The translations under genes were made by a program, and so were the position numbers. Positions 1-7,332 of a stretch of DNA of 64,000 nt are shown piece after piece. Each line of letters starts with the position of its first letter. The first letter of the stretch is position 1. Origin of the DNA: Rhodobacter sp. (GTDB taxonomy: Bacteria > Pseudomonadota > Alphaproteobacteria > Rhodobacterales > Rhodobacteraceae); NCBI GenBank assembly GCA_020250175.1, contig JADCEN010000006.1:62001-126000 (forward strand), given 5' to 3'. The notes beneath the pieces were generated by a model. The model was not told the DNA's origin. It made no database searches and was given only the letters and a program-made list of their open reading frames with translations.

Positions 1-827
1 TGCAGCGCTCGACGCGCGGCATCGTCCTGACCGAGGATGGCCTGCGCCTTGTCCACCATGCGCGCCAGATCTGCCAAAGCCTTGAACTCTGTCTTTCAGA
101 GATGCGCGATGTGGGCGGAGCCGTGCGGGGGCCAGTCGTGCTCGGGCTGCCGCCCTCTGTGTCGATGGTCCTGTCGGTCCCGCTTGCCGAGACGGTGCGT
201 GTCGAACTGCCCCAGGTCAGGTTGCAGGCGACAGAGGCGATGAGCGGATTCATTCGCGGCTGGATCGCCGACCGGACAGTTGACATCGGTTTCCTTTATG
301 ACATCGACACCGCCGACCGGTTCAACGTCATCCATCTTCTTGACGAAAGTCTCTGCTTTTTCGCCCCACCCGATGATTGGCCGCTTTCAACTTCCCCCGG
401 CACCCCGGTTGCCCTTGCCGATCTGGTGGGGCTGGAGCTCATTCTTCCCTCGCCCAGCCATGGCCTGCGCAAGACCATCGAACGCCACGCAAGAGACATC
501 GGGATCATTCTGAATGTTGTGATCGAGATGGACGCGATGACCCAGATCAAGGAACTGGTCGCGCGTGGATCGGGTTACACGATTCTTGCCCCGGCTGCGG
601 CGCATGACTTCGTCGCGCGCGGGGAACTTGTCAAATCCCCTATCGCCATTCCCGACATCCACCGCCCGGTCTATCTCTGCTCAAACCCCGATAAGCCCCT
701 GACACGCGCCACCCGCGCTGTCGAACGGCTTACCGTCGAGGTGACCGCCGATCTTGTCACGCGCGGTATCTGGGAAGGCCGGCTGTCGGACGGGATCACG
801 GAAAGGTTGCACAGGCCTGCATCGTGA
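1..827 (+). CDS. LysR-family transcriptional regulator (5' end outside window)
   Basis: The frame is open from base 3 (CAG) to the TGA at 825-827, so the gene enters from the left edge and its helix-turn-helix is mostly missing. The first visible residues, QRSTRGIVLTEDGLRLVHHA, are the conserved end of the LysR DNA-binding domain and the start of the linker helix. The remainder looks like a LysR effector-binding domain, with a PPSVSMVLSVPLAE strand near its start and a LILPSPSHGLR segment later. The effector is unknown. The gene converges on the minus-strand CoA-ester genes and would be a natural local regulator if its promoter lies to the left. The family call is secure; the target is not. 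Confidence 0.9.
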   Translation, partial: QRSTRGIVLTEDGLRLVHHARQICQSLELCLSEMRDVGGAVRGPVVLGLPPSVSMVLSVPLAETVRVELPQVRLQATEAMSGFIRGWIADRTVDIGFLYDIDTADRFNVIHLLDESLCFFAPPDDWPLSTSPGTPVALADLVGLELILPSPSHGLRKTIERHARDIGIILNVVIEMDAMTQIKELVARGSGYTILAPAAAHDFVARGELVKSPIAIPDIHRPVYLCSNPDKPLTRATRAVERLTVEVTADLVTRGIWEGRLSDGITERLHRPAS

Positions 828-1520
828 CCGCGCCGTCCCCGCGCCGTCCCGCAGGTTGATCCTGCCTGCCACCTTGCGCGTCTTGACGGAGACCGCGTGA
901 CCAGGCGCCAGCGCAGCGGCCCCGCGACAGGTGAAACCGGTCGCGGGGCCGATGAGCCGGTTGGCAAGGTTCATCATCCCGATCGCCCGCAATGGAGCAT
1001 GGACGACCGGCGCAGGAAATCCTTCGATGCCTGTCGCACAGGAAAGGTGGCAATGGGTGCGGTGGCTGTTGAAGGTCAGTGCGCAACAGCGCTGAAACAG
1101 CACGATGTCGGGCGCAAGGTTCTGCCGGGTCGCGTCGGGCCGGTCGGGTACCGGCGCGGGCGTGGCGGTCGGGACATGGGTCAGTGTGACGAAAGCCGGC
1201 CGCCCGGTGCTGCCGGTCTTGCGGGCGTTATCGGCGATGGTCGGGACGCGCGTCACCGTCTTGCCGGGATCAAAGGGGCATGGAAGGTGACTTCGCCGCC
1301 CGCCCGGATGCGGCAAGGAAGGCAGAGGTCAGGCAGGCAGAGGCCAAGCCGGGGATGGCCGTCGGCACCAAGCCCGTCCGGGCCTGCAAGGTCAGGCACC
1401 AGGCCAGAGTGCAGACCGAGCGGGACGCGCGCCGGCGGGCGTTGCGCCCGGCACCGCGCGGAAGATGTCGGTCAGGCGCGGGAGGGAGGCCGCTTTGCCG
1501 TGCCTCTGGCGGCCGGTCCA
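796..1520 (-). pseudogene. Decayed HTD2/3-methylfumaryl-CoA hydratase-like gene (FAS1-like dehydratase domain)
   Basis: No single frame is intact, but pieces of one family appear in order on the minus strand in three frames. RAGGEVTFHAPL (about 1275-1310) sits in one frame. The second frame carries VTRVPTIADNARKTGSTG, then LFQRCCALTFNSHRTH (about 1045-1095), VVHAPL (about 988-1007) and RGAAALAPGHAVSV. The ending DGAVTMQACATFP, stop at 796, is in a third. Members of the mesaconyl-C4-CoA/3-methylfumaryl-CoA hydratase family carry closely similar ALTFN-HRIHYD and GLVVHGPL motifs in one reading frame. At least two frameshifts are therefore needed. The fragment lies just downstream of prpD-like and acyl-CoA dehydrogenase genes, which fits a lost step of one CoA-ester pathway. 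Confidence 0.7.
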
Positions 1521-1525
1521 GCCCG

Positions 1526-2806
1526 TCATGCCGCCCCCAGAAGGCGGCCAAGGTCGCGCGCGGAAAGGGTTTCGAGCCCGCTCACCGCCTGCCAGAGCAG
1601 GGTAGCGCGGGGGCCGATCAGCGCCTCGCCCTTGGCGCGCAGGCTTTCGGCCAGCCGGTCATGCGTGATCGGTGCGGCCAGGTCATGGCAAAAGGCCCGC
1701 CGGCTGCCGTCGGCCAGCGTGACCTCGCCTGCGGCCTGCATATCGGTGAGAGAGGGGTCGCCGGTAACGGTGACGCGCCGGGCGATGGCGGCAAGCAGGG
1801 GATCAACGGCACGCGCGTCGGTATAGCTGCGATCCGAGGCGGTCGGGATGCCCGACAGCACCATCGCGGCCAGCCACGCATAGCTGAACTTGACCTCGAG
1901 CCCGGTTCGGGGCCGCTTGATGTCGCAGACCGAAAGCCAGCGCGGTGCGGTGCGCAGGTCCAGGGCCGCGATCCTGGCCGGTGCGACGGGGCGCAGCGCC
2001 TCGATCATGGCGTGGGTGCCGTGGCAGCAGGCATGAAGCTTGTAGCGGATATCGGTGAAAAGGAACCGGTCAGACAGCGCGGCGGCGGGGTCGGGCGCAT
2101 CGGCATGGGTCGGGATGAAGCCCTGCGGACCTTCGAGACCGTCGTCGGCGCTTGTCAGGCCCGCACGCGCAAAGGCAGCAGATTCTATTCCGTTGGAGGC
2201 CGCGATGCCCGCGTTCAGCGGCTTGCCCATTGTCCCGAACTGCCCCTTCAGCCCCGAGGCGCGCGTGGCGCAAAGTCCGATAGCGGCACGCGTCTGGTCC
2301 ACCGTCAGGCCGAAAAGACGCGCGGCGGCGACGGTCGCGCCAAAGGCCCCGGCGGTGGCGGTCTGGTGAAAGCCCCGGTCGTAATGCCCCCGCCCCAGAT
2401 GCAGGCCCACACGGATCGCCGCCTCGGCACCCACAAGGAAAGCATCGGCCACCTCGGCGGCAGAGCTGCCTGCCTCCTCACCCGCCGCCAGGGCAGCGGG
2501 ATAGACGCCGACCGACAGATGCCCGACATGGGCGAAATGCGTATCGTCATAGTCCAGCGCGTGGGAGGTGGTGCCATTCGCCATCGCGGCGGCACGGGCG
2601 GGCAGATGCCCGCCACCCATCACGGCAGCCAGGCCATGCCCCCCCTCGGCGGCCAGCGTCGCCCGTACCTTCTGCGCCACGGGTTCATCCACCCCCGCCA
2701 GCCCGCAGGCCATCCAGTCCAGCAGAGACAGCCGCGCCATCGCCCGCGCATCGTCCGGCAGGTCCTGCCGCGATGTCAGCGCGAGGAGGATGTCAAGCGT
2801 GCTCAT
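1526..2806 (-). CDS. MmgE/PrpD family protein
   Basis: About 426 residues, full length for the MmgE/PrpD family (2-methylcitrate dehydratase, cis-aconitate decarboxylase and relatives). Family features include SLLDWMACGLAGV near the N-terminus, a HALDYDDTHFAHVGHLS segment, a KPLNAGIAASNGI segment and YKLHACCHGTHAMIEAL in the second half. The start at 2806 overlaps the stop of the upstream acyl-CoA dehydrogenase in ATGA, so the two are translationally coupled. PrpD-like enzymes hydrate, dehydrate or decarboxylate branched di- or tricarboxylates. The context of acyl-CoA dehydrogenase and a hydratase remnant suggests breakdown of a branched-chain acid. The exact substrate cannot be read from sequence. 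Confidence 0.88.
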   Translation of the reverse strand: MSTLDILLALTSRQDLPDDARAMARLSLLDWMACGLAGVDEPVAQKVRATLAAEGGHGLAAVMGGGHLPARAAAMANGTTSHALDYDDTHFAHVGHLSVGVYPAALAAGEEAGSSAAEVADAFLVGAEAAIRVGLHLGRGHYDRGFHQTATAGAFGATVAAARLFGLTVDQTRAAIGLCATRASGLKGQFGTMGKPLNAGIAASNGIESAAFARAGLTSADDGLEGPQGFIPTHADAPDPAAALSDRFLFTDIRYKLHACCHGTHAMIEALRPVAPARIAALDLRTAPRWLSVCDIKRPRTGLEVKFSYAWLAAMVLSGIPTASDRSYTDARAVDPLLAAIARRVTVTGDPSLTDMQAAGEVTLADGSRRAFCHDLAAPITHDRLAESLRAKGEALIGPRATLLWQAVSGLETLSARDLGRLLGAA

Positions 2807-3984
2807 CCCCGCGCCTCGCCATAGGATTTCGGCAGGCCCAACACCTGTTCGGCGATGTAACACAGGATCAGGTTGGTCGAGATCGGGGCCACCTGATACA
2901 GCCGCGCCTCGCGGAACTTGCGCTCGACATCGTATTCCTCGGCGAACCCGAACCCGCCATGCGTCTGCACGCAGGCCTCTGCCGCCTCCCAGCTTGCATC
3001 GGCGGCCAGCATCTTGGCCGTGTTCGCCTCGACCCCGGGATTGTGGCCCGCGTCATACATGGCGGCGGCGCGGTAGACGATGGCCTCAGCCGCCATCAGA
3101 TGTGCCTGGGCGCGGGCAAGCGGGAACTGCACGCCCTGATTCTTGCCGATGGGAGTGCCGAAGACCACGCGTTCCCTGGCATAGGCGGCGGCTTTGGCGA
3201 TGAACCACTTGGCATCGCCGATGCACTCGGCGGCGATCAGGATGCGCTCGGAATTCATGCCCGACAGGATATAGCGGAACCCCTTGCCCTCTTCGCCGAT
3301 CAGGCTGTCAGCGGGGATGCGCATGTTGTCAAAGAAAATCTCGGTCGTCGCGTGGTTCATCATCGTGCGGATGGGCCGGATCGTCAGCCCGCGCCCCAGA
3401 TGGTCGCGCATGTCGATCAGGAAGACCGACAGGCCATCGGTCCGGCTTTTCACCTCGTCGCGCGGCGTGGTCCGGGCAAGCAGGACCATGAGGTCGGAAT
3501 GCTCGGCGCGCGAGGTCCAGATCTTCTGCCCGTTGACGACGTAATGGTCCCCGTCGCGCCGCGCCGTGGTCTTGAGCGACAGTGTGTCGGTGCCGCTCGT
3601 CGGTTCGGTCACGCCGAAGGCCTGAAGCCGCAGCGACCCGTCGGCGATACCGGGCAGGTATTTCTGCTTTTGTCCGGCATTGCCGTGCCGCAGCACCGTG
3701 CCCATTGTATACATTTGCGCATGGCAGGCGGCTGCGTTGCAGCCTTGGCGGTGGATTTCCTCAAGAATCACCGCCGCCGCCTGAAGGTTCAGGCCCGATC
3801 CGCCGAATTCCTCGGGGATCATGGCGGCCAGCCAGCCTTCGCGGATCAGCGCATCCACGAATTCCCCGGGATAGGCGCGGCGGGCATCAAGGTCGCGCCA
3901 ATAGGCACCGGGAAAGGCGGCACAGACATTGGCCACGCCTTCACGTATGGCGGTAAACTCGGCTGTGGGGTCAAAGACGGTCAT
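2803..3984 (-). CDS. Acyl-CoA dehydrogenase
   Basis: A 393-residue flavoenzyme of the acyl-CoA dehydrogenase family, which oxidises acyl-CoA to 2-enoyl-CoA with FAD and passes electrons to ETF. Visible are the N-terminal helical domain (LIREGWLAAMIPEEFGGSG), the central FAD/substrate strand segment QAFGVTEPTSGTDTLSLKT with YVVNGQKIWTSRAEHSD, and the C-terminal domain with QTHGGFGFAEEYDVERKFRE. The start at 3984 is chosen because AAGGAGA lies at correct spacing before the ATG; an in-frame ATG at 4008 lacks this. It is the first gene of a pair with the PrpD-like gene (4-base overlap) and lies 86 bases downstream of the lysR stop, so it may have its own promoter. Confidence 0.93.
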   Translation of the reverse strand: MTVFDPTAEFTAIREGVANVCAAFPGAYWRDLDARRAYPGEFVDALIREGWLAAMIPEEFGGSGLNLQAAAVILEEIHRQGCNAAACHAQMYTMGTVLRHGNAGQKQKYLPGIADGSLRLQAFGVTEPTSGTDTLSLKTTARRDGDHYVVNGQKIWTSRAEHSDLMVLLARTTPRDEVKSRTDGLSVFLIDMRDHLGRGLTIRPIRTMMNHATTEIFFDNMRIPADSLIGEEGKGFRYILSGMNSERILIAAECIGDAKWFIAKAAAYARERVVFGTPIGKNQGVQFPLARAQAHLMAAEAIVYRAAAMYDAGHNPGVEANTAKMLAADASWEAAEACVQTHGGFGFAEEYDVERKFREARLYQVAPISTNLILCYIAEQVLGLPKSYGEARG

Positions 3985-4070
3985 CAGTGTCTCCTTTTGC
4001 GCCCCCAATACGTCGCAGGTTTCGGCGGGGACGGGAAATAGCGGGGCGGTATCGGGGCCAAAACCCGAGG

Positions 4071-4991
4071 CTATGGCCCCATTTCGCTGCGCAGCAGATC
4101 GGCCTGTGCCTCGATCATCGCGGTCAGGCCTACTGGCAGGGGACGGGGCGGGGCGGCGGGCTGGATCAGCGCGATGTCACGCACCATAAGCGGATCAGAC
4201 AAGGCGCAAAGCGTAAGTTCGCCCGCCGCCGCCTCGGCCGATACGGACCGGTGCGGCAGGATGGTGGCGAACCCCCCGCGCGCATCGGACAGGAGTTGCT
4301 TCACCGAAGCCAGACTGTCGAGTTCCACGGCGGGCAGAAGGGTGATACCGCGCCGCGCCGCCGCCTCGTCGATGATGCGGCGCAACTGGTGGACACGTGT
4401 CGGCAGGATCAGGCGGAAATCGCGCAGGTCCGCAAGTGGCAGCGGACCCCGGCAGTCGGTTCGGTGCGTGGCCAGGACAAGGCGCTCGGTCAGCAGACAG
4501 CGCGCATGCAGACCCGTTGCATCCGAGGGGAAATACGACAGCGAAAGGTCGATGCGCCCCGCCTGCATCAGCGTGCGCAGGTCGCCGGAATAGGCCTCTA
4601 TCACCGACAACCCCGGAGCGCAGGATTGCAGCGCCTCTTGCAGCGGGACAAGGAACATCGGTGCAATGGTCGGGCAGACGCCAAGCGTGACGGGGTCGGG
4701 TGTGGTATCATAGGCGCGGCGAAGGCGGTGAATCACCTCGTCAAGCCCGTCAAGATGGGTGCGGGCATGGCGAAGAAGGAAGGTGCCCACCTCGGTCGGC
4801 ACGGCGTTGCGCCCGTTGCGCGCAAAAAGCGCGTGGCCAAGTTCCTGTTCCAATGTCTGGATCTGCCGTGTCAGCGCGGGCTGGGCAATGCCGGTCGCCT
4901 GTGCGGCGCGGGAAAACCCGCCATGATCGCAGACGGCCACGAAATAGCGCAGCCGCCGCATGTCCACGCTGCCGCGATGTGCCCGCATCAT
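4071..4991 (-). CDS. LysR-family transcriptional regulator
   Basis: A 306-residue full-length LysR regulator. The N-terminus has the winged HTH (MRRLRYFVAVCDHGGFSRAA, then QPALTRQIQTLEQELGHALF and the RNGRNAVPTEVG turn). The C-terminal effector domain starts near VTLGVCPTIAPMFLV. The chosen ATG at 4991 overlaps the stop of the symporter gene in ATGA; ATGs at 4988 and 4961 are alternatives, and the last gives the tightest HTH start. Being the last gene after the symporter, it is probably cotranscribed with it. LysR regulators often control neighbouring genes, so the symporter cluster upstream or the acyl-CoA dehydrogenase/PrpD pair downstream are candidate targets. Confidence 0.9.
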   Translation of the reverse strand: MMRAHRGSVDMRRLRYFVAVCDHGGFSRAAQATGIAQPALTRQIQTLEQELGHALFARNGRNAVPTEVGTFLLRHARTHLDGLDEVIHRLRRAYDTTPDPVTLGVCPTIAPMFLVPLQEALQSCAPGLSVIEAYSGDLRTLMQAGRIDLSLSYFPSDATGLHARCLLTERLVLATHRTDCRGPLPLADLRDFRLILPTRVHQLRRIIDEAAARRGITLLPAVELDSLASVKQLLSDARGGFATILPHRSVSAEAAAGELTLCALSDPLMVRDIALIQPAAPPRPLPVGLTAMIEAQADLLRSEMGP

Positions 4992-6844
4992 CGCGCCCTC
5001 TGGGTTACGCGGGCAAGGCCGGCGGCAATCCAGTCGGGCGCGCGGGCGGGGCCGGGAACCTGCGCGGGATCGCGAAAGTCGATCCGGCGCAGAGGATCGG
5101 ACGATGTCTGCCCCAGGTGCGCGCGATGGGCGAGCCACCAGACCAGCGCGCATCCGATCAGCCAAAAGAGGATCTGCCAGACCCACAGCGACGGCAGGCC
5201 CAGCGCGGTCTCGGCTTCGGTGAAGACGGGGCGGCTGAAGAAGCTGTTGCCAAGGATCGCCCCCGGCCCCATCGCGAAGAAGGCCCAGATGAGCGTCAGC
5301 GACCAAAGCGCGGTGCGCGCGTTTGGCCGGCTTTCCGGCAGGGCCCAGCGGGCGGCGAATTCGTCGTGCAGCCGGTCGCGATGGGCGCGCCCGGCCCCCC
5401 GCGCGGTAAAGACCGAGGCCAGCAGCACCACGCCCAAGTTGAAGGCCAGACCCCAGGCGGCGGAATGGATGGTCAGCGGCCAGCGCCCCCAGGGCAGGTC
5501 GAGAAACAGGCCCTCAAAAAGGATGAGGCCCAGCGGTTCGGTAAAGGTGACGAGGAGCAGGCCAAAGACCAGCCCCGCGATCACCGCCGCGCGACTGATC
5601 CAGCGGATAAAGCAAAGCCCGATCAGCGCGGGCAGGAGTTGCACTGCGAATGGCAGCGCGAGGCCCCCGAAAACAGCCGAAAAGCGCGGCGCGAAGGCGG
5701 CGAGCGTGGCCAGCGCGGCATAGGCCAGCGCCAGCGCGATGCGCGCGGCCAGCCTTTGCCCGCGCGGCGACAGGCCCGGCACGATGAAGGGCAGGATGAC
5801 CTCGCGCGTTACGATGAGCGTGCCCGAGGTGGTGAAGAAGCCGGCGGCCAGTTGCCCTGCGGTCACCAGCAGAAACGTGAATCCGACCGCTGCGAGCGGC
5901 TCCACGGCGCCCAGAGCCTCGGGCAGGAACGGCAGGCGGGCGGCAAGGAAGGGGAGAAGGACAAGCATCAGCCCGCCCCCGAGCCCGGCAACCAGCCAGA
6001 CCGCGCCAAACCCCTTGGACCGCCCCGCGGCCGTGGTCTGCGCCAGATAGAGCATCCCCGGCGACAGCGCGACACCGGTAAAGACCAGTGCCGTGGAGAT
6101 GATTGCCATGGCGCTGAAAATGCCGCCCTGCGCCGTTTGCTTGCCGATGCCGGCCGAGTTCTGGATCACCCCGGGGATCATGTCGCGCAGGATGCCCTCG
6201 GCCACCGGGATGCCCGCGTCCAGAAAGCCCGGCGTTGCAAGCGTGCCTTCGGCCAGGGCGGCGAGCGCGACGATCAGCATGGCAAGAAGCACGGCCTGCA
6301 TCGCCAGAAAAAGGACGGTTGCGCGCCAGCCGCCGATCACGGCGGGCAGAAAAAGGAAGAAGGCCAGCACCCAGACGGCCGGCGCGCGCGCCACCGCGCC
6401 GCCGGTTGCGGCTTCGACTGCCTGTGCTGTACCCGAAAGAAGATGCGCCGACCACGGCAGGGCAAAAAGGATGGCCAGCGTCAGCATCGCGATGCGCAGC
6501 GTGACCGAACCGTAGTAGCGCCCCAGCGCCTCGCCCGGCGAGGCGAGCCCGGCCAAGCGGGCGGCGATCCAGAGCCGCTTCTGCACGATCAGCCCCGCCA
6601 TCGCCGCAAGCACCAGCCCCATCGCCGGATGCGCCGCCTGAAGGCCAAAGCGCGCCACCAGGGCGAGGTGATCGGCAAGCCCGACACCCGCGACCATGAC
6701 CCCTGCCCCGGCGAACATTGCGGCCCAGCCCGGCAGGTCTGCCCCGCCGTCTACAAGACCCGCCCCTGCCCGCGCGGTCAGCGCGGCCAGGTAGAGGGCA
6801 CAGGCCGCCATCAGCCCCAGCGCGGCGACCAGAGAAAGCGTCAC
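4988..6844 (-). CDS. Sodium:solute symporter (SSS family, VC_2705-like)
   Basis: A 618-residue polytopic membrane protein with about 13-14 hydrophobic segments, resembling the long SSS symporters of the VC_2705 type. Recognisable parts are the conserved IQNSAGIGKQTAQGGIFSAM stretch, ALSPGMLYLAQTT, and a hydrophilic region FTARGAGRAHRDRLHDEFA before the last helices. Translation is taken to begin at GTG 6844, overlapping the stop of the upstream four-helix protein in GTGA; the open frame continues upstream but is non-membrane and overlaps that gene. It probably imports an organic acid or similar solute with Na+. The coupled small membrane protein could be an accessory subunit. The substrate is unknown. 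Confidence 0.85.
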   Translation of the reverse strand: MTLSLVAALGLMAACALYLAALTARAGAGLVDGGADLPGWAAMFAGAGVMVAGVGLADHLALVARFGLQAAHPAMGLVLAAMAGLIVQKRLWIAARLAGLASPGEALGRYYGSVTLRIAMLTLAILFALPWSAHLLSGTAQAVEAATGGAVARAPAVWVLAFFLFLPAVIGGWRATVLFLAMQAVLLAMLIVALAALAEGTLATPGFLDAGIPVAEGILRDMIPGVIQNSAGIGKQTAQGGIFSAMAIISTALVFTGVALSPGMLYLAQTTAAGRSKGFGAVWLVAGLGGGLMLVLLPFLAARLPFLPEALGAVEPLAAVGFTFLLVTAGQLAAGFFTTSGTLIVTREVILPFIVPGLSPRGQRLAARIALALAYAALATLAAFAPRFSAVFGGLALPFAVQLLPALIGLCFIRWISRAAVIAGLVFGLLLVTFTEPLGLILFEGLFLDLPWGRWPLTIHSAAWGLAFNLGVVLLASVFTARGAGRAHRDRLHDEFAARWALPESRPNARTALWSLTLIWAFFAMGPGAILGNSFFSRPVFTEAETALGLPSLWVWQILFWLIGCALVWWLAHRAHLGQTSSDPLRRIDFRDPAQVPGPARAPDWIAAGLARVTQRAR

Positions 6845-7314
6845 GCCCGGCCCCCCCGGTGCGGCAGGCGCGAGGCGCGGCGGGGGTTGTTGTCGCGGAT
6901 GATGTCGAAGCGCGCGAAGGCGGCGCGCGGCCCGTTGCGGATGACCATGTAAAGAATCGCCGCCCCGGCAAGCGCCATCATGCCAAGCGCCGCCGGCCAG
7001 AAGAAACGCGCGGCGAAGCCGGGCGTAAGCAGCACCGAGAAAATGATCGCGAGCGTGGCGAGCGCGAAGGCGAAAAGGGCAAGCGCAACTTCGCGCGCCG
7101 AGAAATCCGTGCCGAGCACCGCGTTGACGATCACATGCGCGCCAAACCCCGCCAGAAGGACGCCGAACCCGCCCGCGACCCACCAGGCCCCGCCGGGGCC
7201 GAAGCCGTGATGGAAGACAGCCGTGGCCAGAAAGGCCGCAGGCAGCCAGACCGCCATCACCAGGGCGTGGCGGTCAAGCCTTTGGATGCGGTCGGATTGC
7301 GGCACCCCGGACAT
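6841..7314 (-). CDS. Four-helix membrane protein coupled to the symporter
   Basis: 157 residues with four clear transmembrane segments (about residues 18-38, 45-67, 75-97 and 104-125) and a basic, proline- and arginine-rich C-terminal tail starting near RAAFARFDIIRDNNPRRA. I do not recognise a named family. SSS symporters of the long type are commonly paired with a small membrane protein (DUF4212/DUF485), but this protein is longer and lacks their signatures. Its stop overlaps the symporter start in GTGA, so fixed stoichiometry or complex formation is plausible. It lies 18 bases after the flotillin stop, placing it in the same transcript. Function beyond symporter partner is a guess. Confidence 0.8.
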   Translation of the reverse strand: MSGVPQSDRIQRLDRHALVMAVWLPAAFLATAVFHHGFGPGGAWWVAGGFGVLLAGFGAHVIVNAVLGTDFSAREVALALFAFALATLAIIFSVLLTPGFAARFFWPAALGMMALAGAAILYMVIRNGPRAAFARFDIIRDNNPRRASRLPHRGGRA

Positions 7315-7332
7315 CGCCTGTCATCCCCCCGC

